In this document: piece by piece, positions 1 through 10,507 of the stretch
How the letters are laid out: each line of letters begins with the position of its first letter
Numbering within the stretch: the stretch's first letter is position 1
NCBI GenBank assembly: GCA_019671005.1
Contig: CM033719.1
Span: 26,896,750-26,960,749 of the forward strand
Length of the DNA: 64,000 bases
From: Hibiscus mutabilis
Lineage: Eukaryota; Streptophyta; Magnoliopsida; Malvales; Malvaceae
Reading direction: 5' to 3'
Notes under the pieces: model-generated
What the model was told of the DNA's origin: nothing
The model's database searches: none
What the model saw: the letters and a program-made list of their open reading frames with translations, nothing else
Made by a program: the position numbers and the translations under genes

Positions 1-300
1 TGCTATGTTAACTCATTTTATGCTATATTAAAAGATTACAAAGACTTGCACCGGTGTATATTCAGCCTAGCAACCAAGAACGGATTACAAAGACTTAAAC
101 CAGTGTAATTTGTTAGTAGACAAAGACCCCAAGTGCATAGGATTCATGTCCATGTAATCCGTTACAACGCACAATGAATCAAATGCCTTCTCCATTGCTA
201 CAAGGCCATTTCATGGGCATGAATCCTATGCACTCGAGGTCCTTGTCTACTAACAGATTATAAAGACTTATACCAGTGTAAGTCTTTGTAATCTGCAGCA
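1..300. repeat. Fold-back repeat, copy A
   Basis: Two arms (about 82-155 and 205-292) are reverse complements of each other. They share the motifs gattacaaagactta, tgttagtagacaa and gtgcataggattcatg, so the segment can fold into a long hairpin. No open reading frame is present. The same block recurs at about 541-800. It looks like a non-autonomous fold-back element, but no target duplication or known terminal motif could be fixed, so the family is open. Confidence 0.6.
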
Positions 301-540
301 GGCTCTTCACCACTCTTCTCACTGATAGTTAATTTAAGGTTTTTCATTCATCTCTTAACCAAGTGGAGAAACCATTTTGTTAAAGGTTGAAAATACCTAA
401 ACTTTGATTATTTGTGATCACAATATGTTATTAAATTTTGTTGTTAATGGTATTTTCTCATTTTGTTTCTTTGAACCTGTTACCATTTCATTTTATGCTC
501 TTTTAACATCAAATCATTTTATTTTATGCTCTATTAACAC

Positions 541-800
541 TAATCCATTCATAATAAAAATGATTTGTTAACTTATTTTATGCTCTATTAACAGATTACA
601 AAGACTTACACCGGTGTATATTCAGCCTAGCAACCAGCAACAGATTACAAAGACTTACACTGGTTTAAGTCTTTGTAATCTGTTAGTAGGCAAGGACCCC
701 CAAGTGCATAGGATTCATGCCCATGTAATCTGTTACAATTCACAATGAATCAGACGCCTTCTCCATCGGCACAAGGCCATTTTATGAGCATGAATCCTAT
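541..800. repeat. Fold-back repeat, copy B
   Basis: Direct repeat of the first 240 bases, beginning with the same ttaactYattttatgct lead-in and the same gattacaaagacttacaccggtgta core. The right arm decays after about 800, where the CACTA-derived sequence begins. The roughly 240 bases between the copies are AT-rich with no gene. Confidence 0.6.
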
Positions 801-977
801 TTTTATTTTTTAAACACCTCCCGCCCTAAACCTCCCAAAAACCTTCCAAAACCCCCTTCTTCAAATTTTACCCAAAAATCTTCATCTCCAATTGATTTGT
901 GAATGATTGAAAGTAATTTTGTTCGATTTTTTATAACAAAATTGAAATCTCCTCTTCTATTCACTCTTGGATTCTTC

Positions 978-1254
978 AAAATTAAATCCTTGTTAAGTTT
1001 TATAAACCCTAACTCTTTAAATCCGAATTTTTTGTTACATGTTGGGTTGTTGGATGATATTAGGATGTTAGATAACTTACAAATTGTTATAAATCTTTGT
1101 TTCATGCAGAAAGCTTCAAAATCACATCCTTGATAAGTTCTATAAACCTTAACTCTTTAAATCCAAATTTTTTGTTAAATGTTGGGTTGTTGGATGATAT
1201 TAGGATGTTAGAGAACTTATAAATTGTTATAAATCTTTGTTTTCTTGCAGGAAG
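978..1254 (+). repeat. Tandem duplication (about 140 bp, two copies) in CACTA leader
   Basis: The segments 978-1111 and about 1118-1254 are near-identical. Both contain aaccYtaactctttaaatcc and ttgggttgttggatgatatt, and both end in a pyrimidine-rich catgcag or cttgcag that resembles a splice acceptor. The repeat lies just upstream of the transposase start and is probably part of the element's 5' leader or first intron. Confidence 0.6.
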
Positions 1255-1413
1255 CTTTACCTAAAACATTTTATTGTCAAAACCCTTCATTTTAGTTCTA
1301 CACTCACAAGGTGTTCGACAAAATTCCTCAACCATTTTTCCCGTTTAAATTACGCCCAAAACTATATTTTAAGCTTAAAGTGTGTTTCAAAAATACTCTG
1401 TAACTTATCATTG

Positions 1414-2367
1414 ATGGAGAAGACGTGGATCAATCTTATATCAAGGGCAAGTGAAGAATACATTAGAGGGGTTACCCGTTTTTTAAACTTTGCCTTTGAG
1501 AGATCTGAAGATGGAAAAATTTGGTGTCCTTGTGTGAATTGTGTAAACACTTATAGAGTATCTAGGAGGGATGCATTTGATCACTTAATATGTGATGCCT
1601 TTCTTAAGGGTTATGTTCGTTGATTTTTCATGGGGAACGATGTGATGGATCTACGCCACAAATTTAAACTAATGTAGAAGAAAGAGAGTTTGAACACGAC
1701 ATCCATAACCTCATGCATGATATGATGGCAGAGCGAGTTATGAATAATAATGAATGTAACAATCCTTTGGTAGATGCAAGTGCAAGGCTTGGGGATCATA
1801 ATCATATACTTCAAGGAGACAAGATTTATGATTTACTCAAAGATGCAGAGGTGCCACTTTATCCAAATTGCAATTTTTTTTCAAAGTTGTCCTTTATCAT
1901 TAATTTGTTCCACATTAAATGTTTGAATGGGTGGACAAATAGTCTTTCAATTCCTTATTGGAGGTGTTAAAACTTGCATTGCCGGATGATAATACTTTAC
2001 CAACACGAGCTAATGTCTATGTTAGATCTCGTACACGCAAAGATGGAAGTTTCGTGAATTCCAAGGCTGTTGTTGTTGTGGTAATTTATTATTATTAATT
2101 CTTGTATACGTGCTTTGGAAAAATATGATATAGATATGATATTATATGTTTAACTTGCTTATATTTTAGGAACGTATTCATGAGAAGAATAATGAAAGCT
2201 CTTGTTCTGAGAATTTATCACAAACTTTATGGTCTAATGATGTGTTCGCTCAAGTTAAGGGACCGGGAAGAAGAGGGCAAAATGCTGAAGACGTGCAAGG
2301 GTTGAAATCTAAGGTTGAAAAATTAGAAAAACTTTTTGAAAATTGTTTTCTACCCTACTTTCAATAA
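1414..2367 (+). pseudogene. CACTA transposase remnant (transposase-associated domain fused to TNPA-like tail)
   Basis: Translation from the ATG at 1414 gives the transposase-associated domain seen at the N-terminus of plant CACTA TNP2 proteins: MEKTW, then IWCPCVNC and a degraded GYVR(W)FFxG. A TGA at 1621-1623 replaces the usual tryptophan. After a frame change, the linker continues with LLKDAEVPLYPNC, FSKLSFII and KCLNGW (1830-1940), then ALPDDNTLP. This runs directly into a TNPA/Transposase_24-like stretch (SRTRKDGSFVNSKA), a candidate intron (about 2080-2169, GT...AG), and NDVFAQVKGPGRRG followed by a short coiled coil. The catalytic core of TNP2 is missing. The gene is therefore a deletion derivative and could not mobilise itself. 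Confidence 0.75.
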
Positions 2368-2894
2368 CAACGTCCAGATCTACATGTACCCGATATGGAT
2401 GCTTTGCTTCGTACGGTTGATACAGAGGTACAATATATTTTACTTTCTTGTTTACTTAATTAATTTATTTTATTTAAACTCATTATTTTCATTGTTTTTA
2501 ATAGTCACCTCCTGATGCTGGTAGTGCTTCAGCGGCAATTAATTCTAACGATAGAGCTTTACCTTCAACAAATCAACATAATACATATAGAAATGATCGG
2601 AGCAACCAATAGAGGAGGATCTTCGAATTATTTTTAACTTTCATTATGTATGTTATTTAGAAACACAAACATTTGCTTGCACTTTTCTTTTCTTATGCTT
2701 CTAATAGACTCGTACATGTTGTAGTGGTTATGTATTACATACTTTTTATTCGAATATCGAATAATTTTTTCCCTTTAAAAAATTTAAATATCTAATATTA
2801 CTAATATTTGTAATTTTTAAAATAAAAATAATATTAAAAAATAATAGTATTAATAAAAATATTAAATAAAAAATAATATTAAATTTGAATATCG

Positions 2895-3450
2895 AATATT
2901 ACATACTTAACCGACAGACACAACCGTCGGTATAAGTATTTTATACAAATAAACATTATACTTATGCCGATGAATTTTGTCCGTCGGTAAAAGCCTGAAT
3001 CCATTGCAACGGGTTCTGTACGTCAGTAAAGGTCTGACTTATAGCGACGGACAAACTATCGGTAAAAACTCGAACCTATACCGACAAAAATTGTCCGTCG
3101 GCATAGAGCTCAATATTATCGGATAAGGGCTTGCCTATACCGACGAACATAACCATCGGTAAAAGCCGTACTTATATCGACAAATATTTTTGTCGGTATA
3201 GGTATCATAATTGTATCGGGTTAGGTTGTACCTATACCGACGGTTTTGTCTGTCAGTATATGTTTTTAACATATATACCGACGATATGATCCGTTGATAT
3301 AGCTATATATCGACTAGCACATTAGCGACGGCTACTTGTTCGTCGAAAAAAGCCTCATGTCCGTCGATAAAGCCTTTTGAACCCTATAGCGACGGAAAAA
3401 TATGACTTTTATTGACGGATTTTCGTCCATCGGTATAGGTAAGTTTTTTT
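2895..3450 (+). repeat. CACTA subterminal repeat array
   Basis: At least ten short, partly inverted copies of a ccgtcggtata/tataccgacgg unit occur in both orientations up to the transposon end. In CACTA elements such clusters are binding sites for the TNPA-type protein. Between the coding remnant and this array (2368-2895) the DNA is AT-rich and otherwise featureless. Confidence 0.75.
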
Positions 3451-3457
3451 TGTAGTG

Positions 3458-3931
3458 CCCATACCAAACTCACGAGTGGCACTACTATTAACCAAGATAG
3501 CGAGCCTAGCCGATCGAACACAAGCAACAATCCATTGTACCCAACGCACACCACATTCTATTTGCACCAAAACACGCTCTAAACAATCCCAATCCACACA
3601 ATCATAGGCTTTTGCAAAATCCAATTTCACAATCACCCCACCCTCGCTAAAATGACCAATTTTAAGTGAGTGAACTACCTCATTTACCAAAAGAACCCCA
3701 TCAATTATTTGTCGTCCTTTGATAAACGCCGTCTGTGTCACTAACTAAATCCCCAAGCACACGCTGGAACCAATTCGCCAAAACCTTCATAAAGATATTA
3801 TACATAGAGTTTAACAAACAAATTGGATGAAAGTCGCCAATCTCAACTGGATTATCCTTTTTTGAAATCAATACAATAAACGACAAATTTAAACCATGTT
3901 GTAACTTGTCCGATATGTAAAAATCTTCCAT
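3458..3931 (-). pseudogene. LINE reverse transcriptase fragment
   Basis: Two overlapping minus-strand frames give the fingers and palm start of a non-LTR reverse transcriptase. The first has FIVLISKKDNPVEIGDFHPI and MKVLANW (3931-3701). After a frameshift near 3720 comes TAFIKGRQIIDGVLLVNEV, then LDFAKAYDCVDW, which holds the first catalytic aspartate (FAKAYD), and FGMG. The YADD box and thumb are absent because the sequence is broken at 3457. Family membership is certain; function is lost. Confidence 0.85.
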
Positions 3932-4079
3932 CTCCTTTTAAGAATTCTTATCCCTTTTATAGAACTCAAAACTGTACCGGTCAGGACCCTGAGCTTTCGC
4001 TCAATTACAGCTCCATATCGTCTTCTTCACTTCCACTTCTGAGAATTCCATCGTTAAACATGGAGCCTGTTCCGTTGAT

Positions 4080-4850
4080 ATGCTCCTAAAATTCAAATTA
4101 CCAACACACAATTTGAATGAGACTTTGAAAAATGTTTCTGAAACTTCTTATACACATAATGTTTTAGCTGATCAGGTTCCTCCACCCAAGATCCAATTAC
4201 ATTCAACCCCCGCAATTCTCAATCAAGATCAAGAACTTATCCAGTTTACTGTATCTATTTCCCAGACCAAACCATGTGTAACCTTTGCCTTTTAACGATA
4301 AATCAACCAGCCTTAAATTCTCAATAAAATTGTTAAATCCAGCCATGCTCCTCGGATCTACGCACATCCTTGTCTTTCCCCTACCACTCGAACCGAGTTG
4401 AAATCACTCCCTAAGCACCATGGCCCATCCCAAAGCATCATGTCATCATGTAGCTCCCTCAATACCCCAACTTGCTCAGCTATATCACATGGCGCATACA
4501 CGACGCCCATATTACATTCTCACACATCATACACCCATCTACCACGTAGCAATATATAAATGGATTTTACAACTGTATCTATCAACACAAAATAATCCTC
4601 TTCCCATATCACAACATACCTCCTGATCGAGCCTGCAAAGGAGCAAAAACAAATTTAAATTTATCTGAATGCCAAAACTTCCTAACCATACCTTCTATGA
4701 TAGCCTCTAATTTCAACTCTTGAATGAAAATCATCTCATATCGGTGCTATCGTGCCAAACCTTAAATTGCCTTATTTTTTGCCCTTGAGCCTAGTCCTTG
4801 AATATTCTATGATAGCACATTTATCACTATGATCAAGCACGATCTCGCCC
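4080..4850 (-). pseudogene. LINE endonuclease remnant
   Basis: The minus-strand translation, in shifting frames, shows FIQELKLE, ARSGG, and FxxELKAG followed by VKRQRLHMVWSGK. These match the order of the apurinic-endonuclease-like domain that precedes RT in plant L1 elements (typically LQETK, GRSGG, and a block ending in FTW). Several stop codons interrupt it. The call rests on collinearity with the RT immediately downstream. Confidence 0.55.
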
Positions 4851-6289
4851 CTCAATGATCTTTGCAATACCCCTGATAATCTCCTCTTCGTTTCTAGTAG
4901 TGTTTGCGCCTATAAATTGTCCCAATCGTAGAGTCTCTTCCGCCTTACGCAAGACCACCAACCGAGCTTGTCCCACATCCGAACCCTTCAAAAACCTCTC
5001 ACCTCTACCTCCTGAATCACCCTTAATTTTTGTCGGCCTTCTCCTGCCTCTCTTTTTGGACTTTGCTGCACCAGGGACTCTATCATCTAACACCACATGA
5101 TTCGAAAATTCTTCAAGACGGTGATCTTTTAATTGAACAACTACAATGTCTAACCCCGAGGCCTCAACAATACACCCGCAAACTCCTTCATTACCCTTCT
5201 GATTAATTCATCCATATTGACTCGGTCCAACTTCCTTTTGCACTAGCATTGCATCCAACCGGTTACCACTTTCCTCCATCCTTAATTTTCTTTCTATTAT
5301 TGTAAACACCACCGGACAATTAATTAGGAACATATCATCCGAGCCCCCGATCTGTTTGTCCCCGCCTCAACAACACCGACTCTCTATACCATCCCTACTT
5401 TCTCGTCCATCACTCTATTTCTATCTATCTCAACAGCCCCCACCTTACAGTTTTCCCCTTGCTCTTGTCCTTCATCATTCTACACAAAGTTATCTTGCTC
5501 CGTTTGAGTAACTTGCTCAAACAACGAACTCTCAATATTTATCTGTTGCCCTTTCTTCGCTAGATCGACACAACCTTGAGCCTTATCGCTTTTATTCTTC
5601 GCCAATTTCAAATCCAAATTGAACTCCGATCCATCACTCTCATCCTCAGAAACACATAACCTTACGCAACTAGAGCATAGTTGTGATTCCATCAATGGTT
5701 CAAATTCCATCACCCTTATTAGATATGCCACTCCCTTCACTTGTAATTCTATGATCTCGTCAATTCGCTCAATTTGATCGTTTTCAATCATAATCTATCC
5801 CCTTTCAAATAAATTTGGCTCAAGGACTCAATTATCACATTGAACAATAACTTCCTACGCGGCAGCTATATTTTCGAATGTTCCTCGAGACCACGCAAGC
5901 ATCGGTACCTGACCAATTAAAATCCAAGCCCTGCGATACCCCTTTTTAATCCCTGATTCCTACATTTGCACCTTCGTGAACCATCTTTCTAGAGTCCCAC
6001 CGTTTACAACCTATGCTCGAGTTTCCACATTACTAAAAATAAGCAACAATCTCGACCCCGATAAACGCATCATCGAGAATCCTACCACTTCTGCCGCATT
6101 AATCTCCTTAGTTATCGATGCTATTCCCATCGACTTGCGACACCATGCCACTGCATAACTTTGTAAATGTCGACTCTTCCTTCATTTTACACCCCTGTAT
6201 TCTCCGATGATGACTCTGGATCATCAAACCTCTATCATTTTTCTTTAAATCCCTATCTCCCATAGGTTTTTATCTCTCTATAGATCTTC

Positions 6290-6578
6290 CGTTTACTCGA
6301 CGAGCCAATGAGACCCTTATTCAAGATCCATAAATCTTTCGCTCATTTAATCTTTCAATTGCTCTCTTCGCATCCTCCTCCGACACCATCCTCACAAATC
6401 CAAACGCTCGCCATTTTTTGCTTTTTTTAAATGGGACAAACACTTCCATCACTCGCCCATGTCGATCAAAAACCTACCACAGACCCTTCCCATGAATATG
6501 ATCCGATAGATTCCCTACGAAAATGGTCCGCCATTGTTGACGGCTGATCTCTCCCTGGCTCAAATCCCCCGCCGACAT
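6290..6578 (-). pseudogene. LINE ORF1 with RNA-recognition motif
   Basis: The minus-strand frame from the ATG at 6578 reads an RRM: RNP2 is TIFVGNL, RNP1 is WRAFGFVRM, and EDAKRAIERLN matches the last helix. One in-frame TAG falls between the two RNP motifs and a TGA follows the domain, so the copy is inactive. Many plant L1 elements encode ORF1 proteins built around an RRM that bind the element RNA. Further minus-strand coding fragments occur between 5800 and 5480, but no domain is recognisable in 4850-6290. Confidence 0.7.
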
Positions 6579-6580
6579 TA

Positions 6581-7080
6581 ATTTAGATCTGACGTGCAAA
6601 GTATGATAGAGCTTTCGATTAACATTTGTTTATGTTCGTTTATTAAGTTTAATAAATAAGTATGAATAAATTTTTTATATTCGTTTAATAAAGGAACGAA
6701 CACGAATAAATGTATATTCAACTAGTTTATGTTCACAAACAAATTCATTTATCTGATTTTCTTTTTTTACATTTTAATTGTTGGGGAAGATATGAACTAA
6801 ACTAAATACATGATAAATTTTGAAGTTCAAATTGTAAAACTTAAGGAGCTTAAGGGTGTAATTTTACTATTTTTATAAGCATATAAATGAAAATGTTCAC
6901 GGGCATAGAAAAGAACATGTTTACGAGAGTTAAACAAATGAACACGAATAAAAAATAAACATGCAAACACAAAATAAAAATTTTAAACGAACGAACCAAA
7001 CACTAATACTTTTAAAAATAAATAAACCAACGAATAAAGCCTTGATTGTTTAAACCCGGTTTATTTACACATCTAACAAC
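6581..7080. other. AT-rich intergenic DNA with short inverted segments
   Basis: No gene is seen. The stretch contains repeated ttcgttta/taaacgaa words in both orientations near 6630-6720 and 6960-7040, suggesting a degraded MITE. Its ends could not be placed. Confidence 0.4.
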
Positions 7081-7127
7081 AACACAGTATAATCTACTGT
7101 GAAGTAGTAGCTCCAATAGAAAGCACC

Positions 7128-7205
7128 CACGTGTAAACATCCATTTAAGCCCACAGCCCTTGCGATACGACTAAAACAGTAGATCAAATCTCCTTTACAT
7201 ATAAA
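7128..7205 (+). promoter_or_regulatory. Putative promoter of the LONRF-type gene
   Basis: A G-box core CACGTG lies at 7128-7133 and a TATAAA at 7200-7205, about 220 bases before the start codon at 7423. This would put transcription start near 7230. The leader is pyrimidine- and A-rich. Assigned from spacing only. Confidence 0.45.
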
Positions 7206-8928
7206 ACGTGGCCCTCCCTTAAGAAGAATCTTCCTCCTGAAAAAAGGAGGGGCTAAAGTTGCCTGAACAACTCTCCACCTCTAAAATCTAAAAAAAAAAA
7301 AAATCGAGAAACGATGCTCTGCAATTTCTCTTCAGATTCATTTCAATTTCAGTTTACTTCCAGCTGATACGTTATTTTCTCATTCTCCTTTTCTCCCAAT
7401 CTTTACTTTTTGTTTTGTGACAATGTCCGGCGAGACGGTACCGTCTTCGGGAATCATCTTGGAAGGAATTGACGACGTGGAGGACTACGTTTGCGTGAGC
7501 ACTTTTTTTTTTTTTACTTCTTAGGACTGTTTGGCTGCTGAGAAAAATGTAGGAAGAAGAGGATGAATACTGAACATCGTGCATTTTTTGTTTCTTTCAT
7601 TATGTATATGTATTCTGATCTAATCAGGAATGTTTTAATTCCTTTATTTGTTAACGACTGAATTTAGTATGACACGTCAAGTTAAAATTTACTTACCGTT
7701 TCTGTTGAATAGCAGCGCGTAAAATCTTAGTATTAAACAAAGTGATCCTTTTTGAGGGCGGAAAAAACAAGAGTATACGCATTATTTCTCTGACAAATTT
7801 TATTGTTTCACTTTTTTTTAAAGAAATTAGAGAGCCAAGAGTGAAGGAAATGATGAACTTAATGTAAATTTTTCTACATTTTCTTGGAAAGCAGACATTT
7901 GTATTGATTTCCTTTTCGTTTAGTCCTTTGAAATTGTTTATTTTGATTTGTGGTTATGCTAGAATTGTTTGGTAGCTGTCAACAATATGTGAAAAGAACA
8001 TAAATTTAACTGTCTTATTTATTTGTTTCCTCTTTCACTGTCTGCTTGGCTGCTGTGAATTCCTAGGAAACTAACATAGAAATTGAAATTCCGTGTACTT
8101 ACTCTATGATGTGTTACTTTTAACTTTATTGTCAGTTGTCAAATTAAATTTTGGTCACAATAATAAAAAAAAGCTGTGTTATTGGTTTCAATGGCTGTTA
8201 TGACTGCTCCATAACCAGAAAATAAAAAGTGATGATATGCCCCTTTGGTGTTTGCATTTGGTTTGCAAAGGTTGATAATTGATAAATATATGAGTTGAGG
8301 TTTTATTTTCTCTGTCATCGCAAGCAATTTATGAAAAATCTACTCTAGGTATTTGGCATATTTGTTGTGGTGTGTTTTTGGTTTAAGACTATATTTGTGA
8401 GTTTAATGAAACATTGACTGAAGTGTAGGCCAATGAAGGAGTGGGTTTATGGGACCAATATCGTCATGTTTATGATCAAGTGGAGAATGGAAACCAAGCA
8501 TTCCGACAGAATCGTTTTGAGGAGGTTAAGTTTTCTCTTTGCGTAAAGGCTCATTTTATTTTTATTGCTTTCTTCCATCCCGTTGATTATTAATAAAATT
8601 TGTTTCATCTGGCATAGAAGTTTCTTTCTGTGAGTTTCTTCGCATTTAAACTAAGAGATATCTCTAGTAAGGTACTTTAATCTCTTCACTTGAAAGTGGA
8701 AATGCAAAGTTACATAGTTTGAAGGGGCTTCACGTAGTTTTTGCATGTCTTTGGGTACAATTGTCGAAAGATGAAGTTGTGCCTATATCTTGTTGTAAAT
8801 GCCTCACATTTGTAAGTTACATATTGCTGTGATAGAAAAACTACATTTCCAAATTGTCAGAAAGAAGATTGGTAAAGCTGCTTGGACACAAATCTTTAAC
8901 TTGTGATTATCTAGCATTATTATTGTCA

Positions 8929-8958
8929 TGCGTGTGTGTGTGTGTGGGGGGGGGGGGG
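8929..8958. repeat. (GT)n followed by poly-G microsatellite
   Basis: An uninterrupted run of gt dinucleotides followed by about twelve G's in intron 2 of the LONRF-type gene. Confidence 0.85.
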
Positions 8959-9061
8959 TGAGGACATTAAATATTATGAACTGTTTTACACCTCTCCCTA
9001 GTCCCTCCAACAAAAAAAGAAAGAAGAAGAAACTTATATCTGAATTTCATGTAGAGCAGAT

Positions 9062-10507
9062 TGTGAGAAAGGGGCCATGGTGTCCGAAGATGCAATGAAT
9101 AATGGTGGTTTGTATGTGATCGGTGGTTAAGGATTTGTTGTTTGAAGAAGATGAACATGATATTTTCCAGAGAGAACAATGTGTTTCTCTGAATTTTCTT
9201 ATTATTCTTAATTATCAAATGTATACAGAGCAAGCCTTTAAATAGGTTGATACAAAATTTTAATATAACTAAAACTATACTTTTATCTTTAATTCAATTA
9301 ATACTTATTCCTAATTTAAATAAGACTTCTAGTAAATTTAAACTACTGATTAGGAATAAACTTTAATAACACATTAAATAAAAACTGTAACACTCCTAGT
9401 CAACTTACACTCCCCCTCAAGCTAGCGAGCAAACATAGTAGAGCACCAGCTTGGAACTTGGATGTGATGCCCTACTCATATTTCTTCTGCTGTTTCTTAG
9501 AGAAAAATGCTCCCCGTTCTCGGGAGTCTTTGATTTGAAGAGTGAGGACAGAACTATGATGTTCTTGCGCAGCAATTGTTAATGCCATTCAACTTATGGT
9601 ACGCTTGAGATGGTTGATGCATTAGTTGGAATATCTAGACTGCTCCACAGGATGCTTCAGCATGCAGTTCTTGATTGAAAGGTCTGATGCGAACGATGTA
9701 GGAAGTGACCACTGGAATCTACACTCCCCTCAAACTGGTAGTTACACAGACTAGAGTTCTAGCTTGGATCTTTGATGTAGAATCCCTTAAAAAATATTAT
9801 CTAGCTTTTAAGGTTAAATTAGAACCTCTTCACCTATCTTTTAGGATGAATGGCTAAGATAGAACCAAATAGTTTTAAGGCTAAACTATAACCTTTTCAT
9901 TAATCTTTTTTATTGGCTAAGATAGAACTATTAAATAGAGAACAAAACAACAAAATTAAACGAGTAGAAATTTCACCAGAGATGTAAGATTCCAACGAGG
10001 GAGAAGCCAAGGAACGAGTGTAGCCGAATGACAGCAGCGGAAAAGAGAAACGATGTGCATCTGAAAAATCAGATCGTCGTCGATATGTTTCCGATTAGAG
10101 ATGGCAGCAGTGGTGACGACATCAAGACCGTTGTTGGCTCATGATACCATGTGAGAAATGGGCCATGGTGTCCGAAGATGCAATGAATAATGGTGGTTTG
10201 TGTGTGATTGGTGGTAAGGGATTTGTTGTTTGAAGAAGATGAACATGATATTTTCCAGAGATAACAATGTGTTTCTCTGTATTTTCTTATTATTCTTAAT
10301 TATCAAATGTATACAGAGTAAGCCTTTAAATGGCTGATATAGAATTTTAATATAACTAAAACTATACTTTTATCTTTAATTTAATTAATACTTATTCCTA
10401 ATTTAAATAAGACTTCTAGTAAATTTAAACTACTAATTAGGAATAAACTCTATTTACACATTAAATAAAAACTCTAACACTCTCTAACACTTCTCGGATA
10501 ACTTACA
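9062..10507 (-). mobile_element. TRIM-like non-autonomous LTR retrotransposon in intron 2
   Basis: Two direct repeats of about 350 bp (9062-9409 and 10150-10507) begin tgtgagaaa and end cttaca on the plus strand, so they are TG...CA LTRs on the minus strand. Next to the right-hand copy is a minus-strand primer site, TGGTATCATGAGCC (10136-10149), close to the usual initiator tRNA-Met site. Next to the left-hand copy is a minus-strand purine tract, TTGAGGGGGAGTG. The 740-bp interior has no coding capacity. Flanking five-base sequences are cagat (9057-9061) and caaat (10508-10512), a one-mismatch target duplication. The orientation is opposite to the host gene. Confidence 0.8.

Larger units (their letters stand above)
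800..3457 (+). mobile_element. Internally deleted CACTA (En/Spm) DNA transposon
   Basis: The 3' end is clear: the sequence runs through an array of ccgtcggtata-type subterminal repeats into tttttttgtagtg, the reverse complement of a CACTACAAAAA terminus, ending at 3457. The interior encodes pieces of TNP2-like and TNPA-like proteins. The 5' CACTA terminus was not found, so the left limit is approximate; it may be lost or lie left of the window. Immediately right of 3457 a LINE reverse transcriptase resumes in mid-protein, so the transposon sits inside the LINE. Confidence 0.75.
3458..6580 (-). mobile_element. LINE (L1-like) retrotransposon, 3' part cut by CACTA insertion
   Basis: On the minus strand the order is ORF1 with an RNA-recognition motif (about 6578-6290), a spacer with no clear domain, endonuclease remnants (about 4850-4080), and the reverse-transcriptase N-terminal half (3931-3458). 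The RT stops abruptly at the CACTA terminus, and no RT C-terminus, tail or poly(A) is seen on the far side within the window. All frames carry stops and frameshifts, so it is a dead copy. Confidence 0.8.

Noticed and set aside
903..1133. 76-residue plus-strand frame, and the 803-1105 frame on the other strand
   Set aside because: They overlap the duplicated CACTA leader and show no similarity to transposase parts or known domains.
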